A stretch of 64,000 bases of DNA from the NCBI RefSeq assembly GCF_000737575.1, contig NZ_CP006270.1, forward strand, positions 747,163 to 811,162. Reading direction: 5' to 3'. Shown piece after piece: positions 41,078 through 50,703 of the stretch; positions within the stretch are counted from its first letter, which is position 1, and each line of letters starts with the position of its first letter. The notes beneath the pieces are model-generated. The model made no database searches. It had not been told where the DNA came from and saw nothing but the letters and a program-made list of their open reading frames with translations. Origin of the DNA: Synechococcus sp. KORDI-49. Its GTDB lineage: Bacteria > Cyanobacteriota > Cyanobacteriia > PCC-6307 > Cyanobiaceae. The translations under genes were made by a program, and so were the position numbers.

Positions 41078-42493
41078 ATGGCCGTTGTCATCGCCGCTCC
41101 GGCCAGCGGCAGCGGCAAGACCCTGCTCAGCCTCGCCCTGCTGAGCTGGGTGCGGTCCCAGGGACGCTCGATCCAGGCCTTCAAGGTCGGGCCTGACTAT
41201 CTCGATCCTCAGCTGCTGAGTGCGATCTCGCAGCGTCCCTGCCGCAATCTCGACAGCAATCTCTGTGGTGAGTCCTGGGTGCGCCGGGCCTTCCACGGCT
41301 ACGGGAGCACGGCCGACCATGCCCTCGTGGAGGGGGTGATGGGGCTGTTCGACGGCATCGGCAGCAGTGAAACGGGCAGCACCGCCGCCACCGCACGGCT
41401 GCTGGATCTGCCGGTGCTGCTGGTGGTCGATGCCGGTGGCCAGGCCGCCTCCCTCGGCGCCCTGGTGCGCGGCTTCCGCGACCACGACCCCAACCTGAAC
41501 CTGGCGGGTGTGGTGCTCAATCGCGTCAGCAGCAGCCGCCACCGGGAGCTGCTGGCGGAGGTGCTGGAGAGGCTCGATGTGCCCCTGCTCGGCTGCCTGC
41601 CCCGCAGCGAGGATCTGCAGCTGCCCAGCCGCCATCTCGGACTGGCGCCCGCCCATGAACTCAACGGCACCGCGGAGCGACGGGCTCGCTGGGCGGAGCT
41701 GGCTGCCAACCATCTGGATCTGCCGCGTCTGCTGCCGCTGATGGCGGCGCCCACCAGCGGCGAGGACCCGCTGGCGGAGTGTCCGTCGGGGGGAGGCACC
41801 CCCATGCCGGTCGCGGTGGCGGCTGATGCCGCCTTCCACTTCCGTTACCCCGAAACCGGCGAACTGCTGGAGCGGATGGGCATGCCTCTGCTTCCCTGGA
41901 GCCCTCTGGCCGATGAGCCGCTGCCGGAGAACGCCAGAGGGCTGATCCTCCCCGGAGGCTTCCCAGAGCAGCACGCGGCCCAGCTGAGCAGCTGCCGGCG
42001 CAGCCTCGATGCCCTGCGGAGCTTCGCGCGCCATCGACCGGTGTACGCAGAATGCGGCGGCATGCTGCTGCTGGGCCGCTCGCTCAGTGACCTCGACGGA
42101 GCCGTCCATGCCATGGCCGGCTCTCTGCCGTTCCATGCCAGCCGCGGCCAGCTGGATGTCGGCTACCGCACGCTGACGGCAACCAGCGACGGACTGCTGG
42201 TGCGTCGGGGAGAGCGACTGCGGGGCCATGCCTTCCACCGCTGGAGCCTGGACCGCGACCCCGAGGGATCGGCGCTGTGGGAAATTGATGGGTGGCGAAC
42301 CCAACGACGCTTGGAAGGATGGGGGGATCGGACGCTTCACGCGAGCTGGATTCACATGCACTGGGCCAGCTGTTCGACGATCTGCTGCCGATGGCGCGAC
42401 GCGCTCGCAACCGGGCCGATGCCATCAGCAAGCGCTTCGTCAGCCGGACGCGTCCGCAACGCATCCAACCCTTCATCGAACGCTGGCGCCTGA
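41078..42493 (+). CDS. cobB: cobyrinate a,c-diamide synthase (CobB/CbiA), 3' end possibly frameshifted
   Basis: Amidates cobyrinic acid in B12 (pseudocobalamin) synthesis using glutamine. The ATPase part (IAAPASGSGKTLLSLALLSW, AFKVGPDYLDP) and the amidotransferase part (GLILPGGFPEQHAAQL, VYAECGGMLLLG with Cys 326, LHASWIHMHW with catalytic His) are intact through residue 428. After HMHW the family expects a Gly and a helical end; here the frame gives ASCSTICCRWRDALATG and non-protein-like text to 471 aa. In the -1 frame the same DNA reads GQLFDDLLPMARRARNRADA, which suits the family end. The catalytic residues are upstream of this point, so function may be kept. Confidence 0.88.
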   Translation: MAVVIAAPASGSGKTLLSLALLSWVRSQGRSIQAFKVGPDYLDPQLLSAISQRPCRNLDSNLCGESWVRRAFHGYGSTADHALVEGVMGLFDGIGSSETGSTAATARLLDLPVLLVVDAGGQAASLGALVRGFRDHDPNLNLAGVVLNRVSSSRHRELLAEVLERLDVPLLGCLPRSEDLQLPSRHLGLAPAHELNGTAERRARWAELAANHLDLPRLLPLMAAPTSGEDPLAECPSGGGTPMPVAVAADAAFHFRYPETGELLERMGMPLLPWSPLADEPLPENARGLILPGGFPEQHAAQLSSCRRSLDALRSFARHRPVYAECGGMLLLGRSLSDLDGAVHAMAGSLPFHASRGQLDVGYRTLTATSDGLLVRRGERLRGHAFHRWSLDRDPEGSALWEIDGWRTQRRLEGWGDRTLHASWIHMHWASCSTICCRWRDALATGPMPSASASSAGRVRNASNPSSNAGA

Positions 42494-42744
42494 TCATCCA
42501 GGGAAAGGTCCAGGGAGTCGGATTCCGGGCCAGCTGCAACCGTCGCGCTCTGGACCTGGGGGTGCGCGGCTGGGTGCGCAACCGCAGGGACGGATCCGTG
42601 GAGGTGCAGGCCGAAGGCGCTCCCATGGCCATCGCGGAGCTGCGGGCCTGGTGTGAGCAGGGCCCACCGGGTGCCCAGGTGCTGAGAGTGCAACCGAGCC
42701 AGCTGCCGGTCACCGGCGACGACTGGTTCGAGGTGCGTCAGTAA
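42391..42744 (+). CDS. acylphosphatase with N-terminal extension
   Basis: 117 aa from ATG 42391, the only ATG in frame before the domain. The acylphosphatase fold covers about 32-117: RLIIQGKVQGVGFRASCNRR (catalytic Arg in GVGFR), VRGWVRNRRDGSVEVQAEG (catalytic Asn in WVRN), then a typical C-terminus VTGDDWFEVRQ. It hydrolyses acyl phosphates. The first 30 residues are extra compared with stand-alone enzymes (about 90 aa), and the frame is open far upstream into the cobB end, so a fusion or frameshift is possible. It overlaps cobB by 103 bases. Confidence 0.82.
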   Translation: MARRARNRADAISKRFVSRTRPQRIQPFIERWRLIIQGKVQGVGFRASCNRRALDLGVRGWVRNRRDGSVEVQAEGAPMAIAELRAWCEQGPPGAQVLRVQPSQLPVTGDDWFEVRQ

Positions 42745-42849
42745 GCGGCCTGTCATCCGCCTCCGAAGAGATTGGGAACAGATCCGGCGGATGGCCGGGA
42801 TCTGGCTAGGGCGGAAGGATCACTGAACACTCCCCCGGCGCTCCGAAGC

Positions 42850-43215
42850 ATGCTGCGGTTCTGCATCGTTCTGACCATCACGGCCATGCCGCTGATCGGG
42901 ATGGATGTGGTCAGTGCCCGGCGCGATGAGCCTCAGCGCATGTACGGATCGCTGCTGGAAGCCATGCATGCCTGCCGCGCCTGGGCCGCGATGGAGGGCA
43001 CCTTCTCCACCGCCAGCAGCGGTGGGGGCGATCACAGGCTGCGTCCGGCGATCCGCAGCTGCACGCTGGACCTGGACGATCCGGTCATCCTCGCGGAGCG
43101 CTACGAGGTGGAGGAGAACAGCGTTCACGCGGCGTTGCCGGGTGCTCTGGAACGCAGCCTGCAGACCACCTTTCCCTTCCTTCCCGAGCGCAGCGAGACT
43201 TCCCCGCAGAGCTGA
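42850..43215 (+). CDS. small exported protein, unknown
   Basis: 121 aa from ATG 42850 with a signal peptide (FCIVLTITAMPLIGMDVVSA). The mature part (EPQRMYGSLLEAMHACRAWA, AIRSCTLDLDDPVILAERYE, PGALERSLQTTFPFLPE) has two cysteines. Not recognised; it is followed after 8 bases by a small membrane ORF. Confidence 0.6.
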   Translation: MLRFCIVLTITAMPLIGMDVVSARRDEPQRMYGSLLEAMHACRAWAAMEGTFSTASSGGGDHRLRPAIRSCTLDLDDPVILAERYEVEENSVHAALPGALERSLQTTFPFLPERSETSPQS

Positions 43216-43223
43216 AGGCCACC

Positions 43224-43334
43224 ATGCCCGATGACCTGCTGAATCCCCGCAGCACGGCCTTCTGGAAAGCCCTCCTCGGAGTGGCGAGTCTGGCCGTCTG
43301 CATCGGACTGGCCGCCCTGATCCTGAGGCTGTGA
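43224..43334 (+). CDS. small membrane protein (36 aa), unknown
   Basis: ATG 43224 to TGA 43334 encodes MPDDLLNPRSTAFWKALLGV then ASLAVCIGLAALILRL, a polar head and a single hydrophobic helix. It is close behind the exported protein gene, so probably co-transcribed. Not a recognised photosystem subunit. Confidence 0.5.
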   Translation: MPDDLLNPRSTAFWKALLGVASLAVCIGLAALILRL

Positions 43335-43395
43335 TCCAGCTTGCAGTCGGCTCTCTCAGCGATGGTCATCCTGAGCGGGACCGCCCCGCTGCGTC

Positions 43396-44004
43396 ATGTC
43401 CACCGGTCAAGAGCAACGTCAACGGCAACTGTGGCTGCTGCGCCATGGCGCCACGGAATGGGCCCTGAACGGGCGCCACACCGGCAGCACCGACCTGCCG
43501 CTGCTGCCCCAGGGAGAGGAGGAGGCCAGGGCGCTCGCACCGATCCTCACGCGCCTGAGCTTCGCTGCCGTGTTCAGCTCTCCGCTGCAACGGGCCCGCC
43601 GCACCTGCGATCTGGGGGGTCTGGGAGGGCAGATGCAGATCATGGAGGACCTCCTCGAGTGGAACTACGGCGACTACGAGGGGATCACCACGCCCGAGAT
43701 CCGCGAAACGGTCCCGGACTGGACGGTGTGGACCCACGGCTGTCCCAACGGCGAGAACGCCGATCAGGTGCAGGCCCGCTGCGCGAAGGCCATCGCCACC
43801 GCCCTGGCCGCCCCCGGGGATGGGGATGTGGCCCTGTTCGCTCACGGCCATATCCTGCGGGCCCTCACCGGCACCTGGCTGGGACTGGGAGCCGCCGGCG
43901 GCAGGCTGTTCAAGCTGGGAACCGCCTCCGTGAGCATCCTCGGCTGGGAGCGGGGGCAGAAGGCCATCGCCCGCTGGAATGCCCCAACCGACCCTGGGGT
44001 CTGA
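43396..44004 (+). CDS. histidine phosphatase family protein
   Basis: 202 aa from ATG 43396. The RHG motif is LWLLRHGATEWALNGRHTGS, the second catalytic part is DLLEWNYGDYEGITTPEIRE, and the late His is in VALFAHGHILRALTGTW. The family includes phosphoglycerate mutase-like and sugar phosphatases; the length fits a small phosphatase. Its substrate cannot be decided. Confidence 0.85.
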   Translation: MSTGQEQRQRQLWLLRHGATEWALNGRHTGSTDLPLLPQGEEEARALAPILTRLSFAAVFSSPLQRARRTCDLGGLGGQMQIMEDLLEWNYGDYEGITTPEIRETVPDWTVWTHGCPNGENADQVQARCAKAIATALAAPGDGDVALFAHGHILRALTGTWLGLGAAGGRLFKLGTASVSILGWERGQKAIARWNAPTDPGV

Positions 44005-44018
44005 ATCCGAGCTGCCGC

Positions 44019-45470
44019 TCAACCGACGCCGGAGAAGCCCTCGAACTCACGCCGCCAGGCCGCCTGAACCGTTGCTGAGGCGTCCGCACCGATCAGCCAG
44101 ACCCCCGTCCGGGCCCGCGACACCGCCACATAACAGAGCTGCTGACGGATGGAGGGATCAGCCCGGAACACATCGGGGGCCACGAAGACATCCCCGAAGC
44201 TGCTGCCCTGGCTGCGATGCACCGTGAGCACGGCCGCCGGCCCGAGAGACGCGAAGGCATCGCGGATCAGGAAGAAACGGCGCCAGATGGATCGGCCGTC
44301 CTTCTTGCCCGCGTCCCGGGCCTGTTGCCGCAACCGCTGCATCACGGCATCCAGCAGCTGCCGCGCCTCACTGCCCACCGGGGGCTGGAGTCTCAGGGTC
44401 AGCTCCAGCTCCCCGGCACTGACGCTGGCCGAAAGGGTCTCGATCACGGGCACGGGGCCATCCGCGGCCGACAGCCCGAAATCCACCAGATCACAGGACT
44501 CCGGCTTCACATCCCGCACGGTCACCTCGCGATTGGAGCCGAGCACCATGTCCGGCTCCTCCCCCGTCTCCTCCCCGTCGCGGGAGGCCGGAGCCATCAC
44601 GGCTGTGCGGCTGATCAGCACCTCTCCCGGCAGCACCGGCATCTGATCAGCCATCTCCCCGTGAATGGCCCGTCGGGCATGGGGCACCAGACGGTCCAGG
44701 GTGCGGTTGGTGTAACAGAGGATGCGGGCCGCATCGGGATTGTCCTGGACGGAAGCCTCCCGGAGTGCGCGGCGAGCCTCCTGCAGCCAGTCCTTCTGTA
44801 CAAGGCTGCGCACCTGGCCCTGCGGATCCCGGATCGGCGGCAGCAGCGGCGGCATCTGACAGGGCAGCCGACCTTCCCGCAGGCCTCCAGCCAGCTGCAG
44901 CACAGGCCCCTGATGGCGCACCACCTGGCGCAGAGCAGCGGAGCAGGCGCGCTGCATGGCGAACACCGGGCTGCTGTCCTCACCCACCGGCGGCAGCTGC
45001 GCCGGATCACCGACGAACACCAGCCTGGTCTTGAAGGGGTGAGCGCACTGAAGGGCGATCCCGAGAAGCGTGCTGTCGACCATGGAGGCCTCATCCACCA
45101 GCACCAGTCCGAGATGCTCCAGGGCCATCGCCGTCTGCTCCGTCGGCTCGCACAGCTCGATGTCGCCCTGCCGCTTCAGCTTCAACCGCAGCAGACGATG
45201 AATCGTGGAGGGGTACCAGGCAGGGTTGAGGCCCTCCAGCTCAAGGGCCTGACGCAGCACTCCCACCGCTTTGTGGGTCGGAGCCACCACGGTCCAGCAG
45301 AGGCCGCTGGCCTCCACCTGACGCAGCAGACGCATCGAGAGGAAGGTCTTGCCGCTGCCGGCGAAACCGCTCAGCACGAACGGCGTTCCATCAGCCGGCG
45401 ACGCCAGCCATGCCGCGAAGGCATCGGATGCGATCTGCTGATCACCGGTGAGTTCAGCCCCGGCGTTCAC
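44019..45470 (-). CDS. RecD-like ATP-dependent DNA helicase
   Basis: 483-aa superfamily 1B helicase. Motif I is LSGFAGSGKTFLSMRLL, motif II LVLVDEASMVDSTLLG, motif III FVGDPAQLPPVGED, and the UvrD/RecD-type C-terminal motif VLTVHRSQGSSFGDVFVAPD with CYVAVSRARTGVWLIG is present. It lacks RecBC partners here and is shorter than RecD2. It is the last gene of the folD-crtE minus-strand cluster with a 4-base overlap to the PAP2-like gene. Confidence 0.86.
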   Translation of the reverse strand: MNAGAELTGDQQIASDAFAAWLASPADGTPFVLSGFAGSGKTFLSMRLLRQVEASGLCWTVVAPTHKAVGVLRQALELEGLNPAWYPSTIHRLLRLKLKRQGDIELCEPTEQTAMALEHLGLVLVDEASMVDSTLLGIALQCAHPFKTRLVFVGDPAQLPPVGEDSSPVFAMQRACSAALRQVVRHQGPVLQLAGGLREGRLPCQMPPLLPPIRDPQGQVRSLVQKDWLQEARRALREASVQDNPDAARILCYTNRTLDRLVPHARRAIHGEMADQMPVLPGEVLISRTAVMAPASRDGEETGEEPDMVLGSNREVTVRDVKPESCDLVDFGLSAADGPVPVIETLSASVSAGELELTLRLQPPVGSEARQLLDAVMQRLRQQARDAGKKDGRSIWRRFFLIRDAFASLGPAAVLTVHRSQGSSFGDVFVAPDVFRADPSIRQQLCYVAVSRARTGVWLIGADASATVQAAWRREFEGFSGVG

Positions 45471-45970
45471 CCCAGCAGCACTCCGAACAGATGAAGCGGT
45501 GATCCCAGCAGCGCAAGTCCCGGCAGGGCGATGGCGGGACCGATCAGGCTGCCGACCAGCACCTGAAGCCGGCTGTGGCCCAGGCTTTCCTTGAGGGGTT
45601 TCTCGAAGCTCTCCTGCCAGAGTTCAGCGGGGAGGGCATTGACCCGTTCGGCGGTGAACCCGGCTGCCCGCCGGATGCCGCTGGCGTCGTACATCACCAC
45701 GAAGGCGATCATCGCCGCCAGCGCGAACAGCGGGTGATCGAATCCCAGTGTCCAGCCCACGCAGGCCGCGGTACCCGTCACCAGAGCGGAGTGACTGGAG
45801 GGCATCCCCCCCGTTTCGATCAGCACAGCCGGGCGCCAGCGCCGGTGCTGGATCAGTTCGATGAACAGTTTCGAGAGCTGGGCGATGCCGCAGGCCGCCA
45901 GCCCCCAGGCCAGGGAGGCGTTGTCGAGCACCTCCTGCAGAACGGCATGGGTTGGAACGGTCTCGATCAT
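45467..45970 (-). CDS. divergent PAP2 family membrane protein
   Basis: 167 aa from ATG 45970. The motifs [20 protein letters not shown] and [10 protein letters not shown] correspond to the phosphatase motif core of the DUF212/divergent PAP2 group; five hydrophobic stretches are seen. Members may dephosphorylate prenyl or lipid phosphates. Overlapping the GGPP synthase gene by 4 bases supports a link to isoprenoids. Confidence 0.83.
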   Translation of the reverse strand: MIETVPTHAVLQEVLDNASLAWGLAACGIAQLSKLFIELIQHRRWRPAVLIETGGMPSSHSALVTGTAACVGWTLGFDHPLFALAAMIAFVVMYDASGIRRAAGFTAERVNALPAELWQESFEKPLKESLGHSRLQVLVGSLIGPAIALPGLALLGSPLHLFGVLLG

Positions 45971-46896
45971 CGGTCGCGGCTGGTGATGAAGTCCGCCAGG
46001 GCCAGCAGCGGCAGGGCCCTTTCCGCCCAGGGTTTGAGCACGTCCTTGGCTTCATTCACCAGCACATCAGCCCGCTTGCGGGACTCCTCCAGACCCAGCA
46101 GCTTCGGGTAGGTGGTCTTGTCAGCGATCAGATCCTTGCCGGCGGTTTTGCCGAGAACCTCACTGCTGGCGGTGATATCCAGGATGTCGTCGATGATCTG
46201 GAACGCCAGGCCGATGCCGCGGGCGTAGGTGCGCAGAGCTGCGATCAGGTCGTCTTCGGCGCCGCCGATCATGGCGCCGGTGATCACACAGGCACTGAGC
46301 AGCGCTCCTGTCTTGTGCAGATGGATGTACTCGAGCGTGTCGAGGTCCACCTGCTTGCCCTCGCTCTCCAGATCCACCACCTGACCGCCCACCAGGCCGG
46401 GGGCACCGGCCACCAGCGACAGCTCCCCCACCACCTTGAGCAGGCGCTCCGCCGGAACACCGGGACTGCGCAGCGACACCATTTCGAAGGCGCGGGTGAG
46501 CAGGGCATCACCGGCCAGGATCGCCACCGCTTCGCCGTAGACCTTGTGATTGGTGGGTCGGCCCCGCCGCAGATCGTCGTCATCCATCGCCGGCAGATCG
46601 TCGTGGATCAGCGACATGGTGTGGATCATCTCCAGAGCCACCGCGGTGGGAACGGCAAGCTCCGCCTCCCCACCGGCCAGTTCACAGGCGGCCAGGCAGA
46701 GGATCGGCCGCAACCGCTTGCCACCGGCCAGCAGCGAATAGCGCATCGCCTCCCGCAGGGATTCCGGACGCTCCGGCAGCAGAGCGGCATCAAGGGCCTG
46801 CTCCACCGTGGCTTTCGCCTTGGTCAGGTAAGCCTTGAAATCAAAGCTGTCCGCCGGTGCCGGAACTCTGTCGGGGGAGGTCGCCGCAGCGGTCAT
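45967..46896 (-). CDS. crtE: geranylgeranyl diphosphate synthase
   Basis: 309-aa trans-prenyl synthase giving the C20 precursor of carotenoids, phytol and quinones. First Asp-rich motif [20 protein letters not shown], second [20 protein letters not shown] (DDxxD), with GGKRLRP earlier. Start ATG 46896. In the operon it follows the 2OG-oxygenase-like gene by 27 bases and is coupled to the PAP2-like gene. Confidence 0.93.
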   Translation of the reverse strand: MTAAATSPDRVPAPADSFDFKAYLTKAKATVEQALDAALLPERPESLREAMRYSLLAGGKRLRPILCLAACELAGGEAELAVPTAVALEMIHTMSLIHDDLPAMDDDDLRRGRPTNHKVYGEAVAILAGDALLTRAFEMVSLRSPGVPAERLLKVVGELSLVAGAPGLVGGQVVDLESEGKQVDLDTLEYIHLHKTGALLSACVITGAMIGGAEDDLIAALRTYARGIGLAFQIIDDILDITASSEVLGKTAGKDLIADKTTYPKLLGLEESRKRADVLVNEAKDVLKPWAERALPLLALADFITSRDR

Positions 46897-46923
46897 GGAG
46901 AACCCGAAACTGGCGGGATTCTC

Positions 46924-47613
46924 TCAGGCCGGGCCCATACCGCTCAGGGGCACCCAGTCCATCGGGTGGGGCATGCGCATCTCCCGTCCCTCCCCGGGGG
47001 GCGTGGTGATGGCGAGGTCGTAGGAGACGGAGTACCGCGGAGAGCTCCCCTCATAAGGCGTCACCCGGTGGGTGAGATCCGATGGGAACAGCAGCAGACG
47101 ATGCTGCTTCGGCGCGAAGACACCGCCTGAGGCGGCGGCATCCTTGTAAGGAATCGCCATCACGTGGCTGAAGTAATCCTCCGGTGCCTGGAACTCCAGT
47201 TCGCCGGTGGCGTTGTCCGCCTCCGTGCGCACATAGAAGACGGCACTGAGCTGGGCGTTGCGATGGGTGTGGGGCTCGATCGTTCCCCCCTCCTGCGCAC
47301 AGACCACCGGCCAGGCCTTCTGAATATGGACTTCCAGCCCATGGGCCGGCCCGAGCAGCTCCTGCAGGAACCCACTCACATGCAGGGCCAGCTGACGGTT
47401 CAGCCACTGAAAGGCCTCCAGTCGATGCACCTGGTCCAGACCGGCACGACCCAGCAGATCACCGGTGAGGTTGTTGCGGTCGCTGAACTCAGGATGGGCG
47501 AACACCTCACGGTCAAAGGTGACCAGCTCGGCGTCCATCGCCGCAGCCACGCCGGCCTCGGGAGTCAGATCCACCTGCAGCACCGGTGTCGGGAAAAGCC
47601 AGTGGAATGCCAT
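46924..47613 (-). CDS. TIGR02466-type putative 2OG-Fe(II) oxygenase
   Basis: 229 aa. The candidate iron site is IEPHTHRNAQLSAVFYVRTE with later FPSDLTHRVTPYEGSSPRYS (distal His and Arg for 2-oxoglutarate). The N-terminus MAFHWLFPTPVLQVDL is typical of the family. The substrate is unknown; it starts 8 bases after folD and shares its operon. Confidence 0.82.
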   Translation of the reverse strand: MAFHWLFPTPVLQVDLTPEAGVAAAMDAELVTFDREVFAHPEFSDRNNLTGDLLGRAGLDQVHRLEAFQWLNRQLALHVSGFLQELLGPAHGLEVHIQKAWPVVCAQEGGTIEPHTHRNAQLSAVFYVRTEADNATGELEFQAPEDYFSHVMAIPYKDAAASGGVFAPKQHRLLLFPSDLTHRVTPYEGSSPRYSVSYDLAITTPPGEGREMRMPHPMDWVPLSGMGPA

Positions 47614-47621
47614 TGCAACTC

Positions 47622-48503
47622 TCAGACAATCAGATCATCGAGGCCATGGTCGATCCCATGGCGGCGGCACCAGGCCACCACCGTGTTCACCAGCAGCATC
47701 GTCACCGTCATCGGTCCGACGCCCCCAGGCACCGGAGAGAGCGCAGCAGCGATCGGCTCCACCTCGGCGGCCACCACATCACCGCACAGCCCTCCTTCGG
47801 GACGGCGATGGATGCCCACATCCACCACGGCAGCTCCGGCACGCACATGCTCCGCCCCGACCATCCCGGGGCGCCCGGCCGCCACCACAAGAATGTCGGC
47901 TTCCCGGGTGTGCGCGGCAAGATCCACGGTGCGCGAATGGGCCACCGTCACCGTGGCATTGGCCGCCTGAAGCATCAGCGCCATCGGCTGTCCCACCAGG
48001 ATGCTCCGACCGATCACGACCGCACGCTTGCCGGCCGGGTCGATGCCGTTGCTGCGCAGCATCGCCATCACGCCCGCCGGCGTGCAGCTGCGCGGGCCGG
48101 ATTCCCCTTTGAGCAGACGGCCCAGATTCAGCGTGTGCAGTCCGTCGGCATCCTTCTCCGGGTCAATCGCCTCCAGCAGCGGCCTCTCATCGAGTCCGTC
48201 GGGCAGCGGCAGCTGCAGCAGGATTCCATCCACCCTGGGATCCGCATTCAATGCACGGATGCTGCCGAGCACCGCGTCCGCCGCCGTCTCGGCCGCCAGG
48301 TGGGCTCCGAAACTGGCCACGCCGATGCGGGCACAGGCCTTCTCCTTGTTGGCGACGTACACGGCGCTGGCCGGGTCATCGCCGACGCGCAGCACCGCCA
48401 GTCCCGGCGGGCGACCGATGCCGGACTGATGCTCCTTGATCACAGCGGAGAGCCTGTGTTCAACGGCTTTTGCGAGCACCTTGCCATCCAGGCGCAGGGC
48501 CAT
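47622..48503 (-). CDS. folD: methylenetetrahydrofolate dehydrogenase/cyclohydrolase
   Basis: 293-aa bifunctional enzyme in one-carbon metabolism. It has [20 protein letters not shown] (family start), [13 protein letters not shown] (catalytic), [19 protein letters not shown] (NADP site) and [38 protein letters not shown] 48503. It heads the minus-strand operon and is divergent from the HD gene with about 90 bases between starts. Confidence 0.96.
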   Translation of the reverse strand: MALRLDGKVLAKAVEHRLSAVIKEHQSGIGRPPGLAVLRVGDDPASAVYVANKEKACARIGVASFGAHLAAETAADAVLGSIRALNADPRVDGILLQLPLPDGLDERPLLEAIDPEKDADGLHTLNLGRLLKGESGPRSCTPAGVMAMLRSNGIDPAGKRAVVIGRSILVGQPMALMLQAANATVTVAHSRTVDLAAHTREADILVVAAGRPGMVGAEHVRAGAAVVDVGIHRRPEGGLCGDVVAAEVEPIAAALSPVPGGVGPMTVTMLLVNTVVAWCRRHGIDHGLDDLIV

Positions 48504-48592
48504 GCCATCAGGTTCACACTGCGTCCAGCATGCCTGCCGGGGAGAGCTAGCGTTATGAGGTCAGCGCCCACGATTTGGTAGGCCTTCCGCGT

Positions 48593-50677
48593 GTGAGCCG
48601 CCTCTGGCGACGCTGGCTGCGTGATGAAGCACCGGCCAGGAGGTTGCTGCGCTGGAGCCGGCTTCAGCTGTCGGCGGTGCTGGTGCTCTGCCTCGCGGTT
48701 GCCATGGTGTCGAGCCTGCCCTGGCTGCTCAAGCCGGATCTGCAGCCGGGCTCTCTGGCGCCGTTCGATGCCGTCGCCCCCAAGGGTGCCCTGGTTCAGG
48801 ACAGCACAGCTCTGGAGCAGCGACGCTCCAACCTCCTGGCCCGCTCGGTGGTTCAGGTGATCGACCGCCAGCAGACGCTCGAGCTCCGACAACGCCTGGA
48901 ACGGCAGCTCGGGGAACTGCAACAGGTCAGCCTCACCGGCTCAGCCGCGCGGGTCGGGCCCGTCAATCTCGACGCGAACGAACAGCGCTGGCTGCAGAAA
49001 CGCAGCGAAAACGAGCGTCTCGCCTGGGATGACGCCCTGCGCAGAGCGGCTGACCGCATGCTCAGCCAGGGGCTGGTGAGCGGTCTCGCCGAGGGGCAGC
49101 TCCGGGAAGCGGTGCGGCTGCAGGTGCGTGATCTCGTGGCCGAAGAGCCGGCGGCACGGTCGCTCGCCGCCAAGCTGCTCACCGGCACGCTCCAGGGCAG
49201 CAGCAATCTGCGCACGGATCCCAACCTCAGCAAGCAGCTGATCGAAACGCAGCTCACCAAACAGGGAATTCCCACCATCGAGGTGCGGGCGGGAGATCTG
49301 ATCACCCGCAAGGGGGAGCCGATCAGTCCTCAGGCCTACGACGTTCTCGACTACTTCGGCAAGGTCCGGCGGGAACCGCAGCCGGCGATCTGGTTCCGCC
49401 ATTTCCTCGAGGCGCTGGCCGCCTGCGCCGTGATGCTGCTGGTGATGCGCCGCGAACGGCCCGGACTTGAAGTGCGCCATGCCCTGCTGGCGCTGGCCCT
49501 GCTGCTGCTGGTGCAGGGCGCCAAGCTCTGGTTCAAGGGCTCGATCAGCCCTCTGGCGGTGCTGGTGCCTCCGACCCTGGTGATCACCGAGGGGCTGGGC
49601 ACGGGATGCGGCCTGGTGTGGATGTCGATCGCGGCGCTGCTCTGGCCGGTACCGGTGAACGGTCTCGGGGACGGACGCCTGTTGATGGCAGTGGTCGTCG
49701 CCGCTGCCGGAGCACTGATCGCTGGGCGGCAGCGCAGCCGCGGCCAGCTGCTTCAGCTGGCGGTGATGCTGCCGATCGGAGCACTGCTCGGCCAGTGGCT
49801 GATGCTCCAGCTGCAACCGCTCACGGGCTGGCGGATCTGGGGGGCCACCAATCCGAATCTCGATGAACTGGCAGCCGAGTCGCTGCTGCTGGGCATCCTG
49901 CTGATGCTGGCTCTGCTGCTGATTCCTGTGCTGGAGTCGTCCTTCGGACTGCTCACCCGGGCCCGGCTGCTGGAACTGGCCGATCAGGAGAGACCTCTGC
50001 TGCGGCGCCTGTCCTGCGAGGCGCCGGGCACCTTCGAGCACACCCTGATGATCTGCGGTCTCGCGGAGGAGGGAGCCCGGGCGATCGGCGCCGACGTCGA
50101 TCTGATCCGCACAGGTTCGCTGTACCACGATGTCGGCAAGCTCCACGCCCCCAACTGGTTCATCGAAAACCAGAAGGATGGCCCGAACCCCCACGACAGC
50201 CTCGATGATCCTCAAGCCAGCGCCGCGGTGCTTCAGGCGCATGTGGACGAGGGGCTGAAACTGGCCCGCAGGCACCGACTGCCACGGCCGATCGCCGATT
50301 TCATTCCGGAGCATCAGGGAACCCTGAAGATGGGGTACTTCCTGCACAAGGCCCGCGAACGGGATCCCGATGTCGATGAGAGCCGCTTCCGCTACCGCGG
50401 ACCGGCACCACGATCCCGGGAGACCGCCGTGCTGATGCTCGCCGACGGCTGCGAAGCGGCGCTGCGCTCCCTGCCTCCGGACACCTCCGATGACCAGGCC
50501 CGCGACACGGTGAGACGAATCGTCGCGTCGCGTCATCAGGACGGGCAGCTGCGCAAGAGCACCCTGAGCCGGACCGAGGTGGAACTGGTGGTGCGTGCCT
50601 TCGTCCAGGTCTGGCGACGGATGCGGCATCGACGCATCCCCTATCCGATCCCGGCCCGTCGCGGTCTCTCGGTCTGA
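48593..50677 (+). CDS. 7TM-HD family phosphohydrolase (PgpH-like)
   Basis: 694 aa from GTG 48593 (TTG 48575 is another option). One N-terminal TM (LSAVLVLCLAVAMVSSLPWL), a long extracytoplasmic region (about 50-270), then seven hydrophobic segments (about 275-455), and a C-terminal HD domain: FEHTLMICGLAEEGARAIGA, RTGSLYHDVGKLHAPNWFIE (HD at 512-513), LPRPIADFIPEHQGT. PgpH relatives hydrolyse the second messenger c-di-AMP; the same is inferred here. Confidence 0.88.
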   Translation: MSRLWRRWLRDEAPARRLLRWSRLQLSAVLVLCLAVAMVSSLPWLLKPDLQPGSLAPFDAVAPKGALVQDSTALEQRRSNLLARSVVQVIDRQQTLELRQRLERQLGELQQVSLTGSAARVGPVNLDANEQRWLQKRSENERLAWDDALRRAADRMLSQGLVSGLAEGQLREAVRLQVRDLVAEEPAARSLAAKLLTGTLQGSSNLRTDPNLSKQLIETQLTKQGIPTIEVRAGDLITRKGEPISPQAYDVLDYFGKVRREPQPAIWFRHFLEALAACAVMLLVMRRERPGLEVRHALLALALLLLVQGAKLWFKGSISPLAVLVPPTLVITEGLGTGCGLVWMSIAALLWPVPVNGLGDGRLLMAVVVAAAGALIAGRQRSRGQLLQLAVMLPIGALLGQWLMLQLQPLTGWRIWGATNPNLDELAAESLLLGILLMLALLLIPVLESSFGLLTRARLLELADQERPLLRRLSCEAPGTFEHTLMICGLAEEGARAIGADVDLIRTGSLYHDVGKLHAPNWFIENQKDGPNPHDSLDDPQASAAVLQAHVDEGLKLARRHRLPRPIADFIPEHQGTLKMGYFLHKARERDPDVDESRFRYRGPAPRSRETAVLMLADGCEAALRSLPPDTSDDQARDTVRRIVASRHQDGQLRKSTLSRTEVELVVRAFVQVWRRMRHRRIPYPIPARRGLSV

Positions 50678-50703
50678 AGCACCGGCTCAACCGACCGGGA
50701 GTC

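Noticed and set aside
40799-42361. Minus-strand ORF of 520 aa
   Set aside because: Antisense of opcA and cobB, both firmly identified.
41078-42493. cobB as a pseudogene
   Set aside because: All catalytic motifs, including the Cys and His of the amidotransferase, are upstream of the frame change, so function may be retained.
48941-50629. Minus-strand ORF of 562 aa
   Set aside because: Antisense of the 7TM-HD gene; composition not protein-like.
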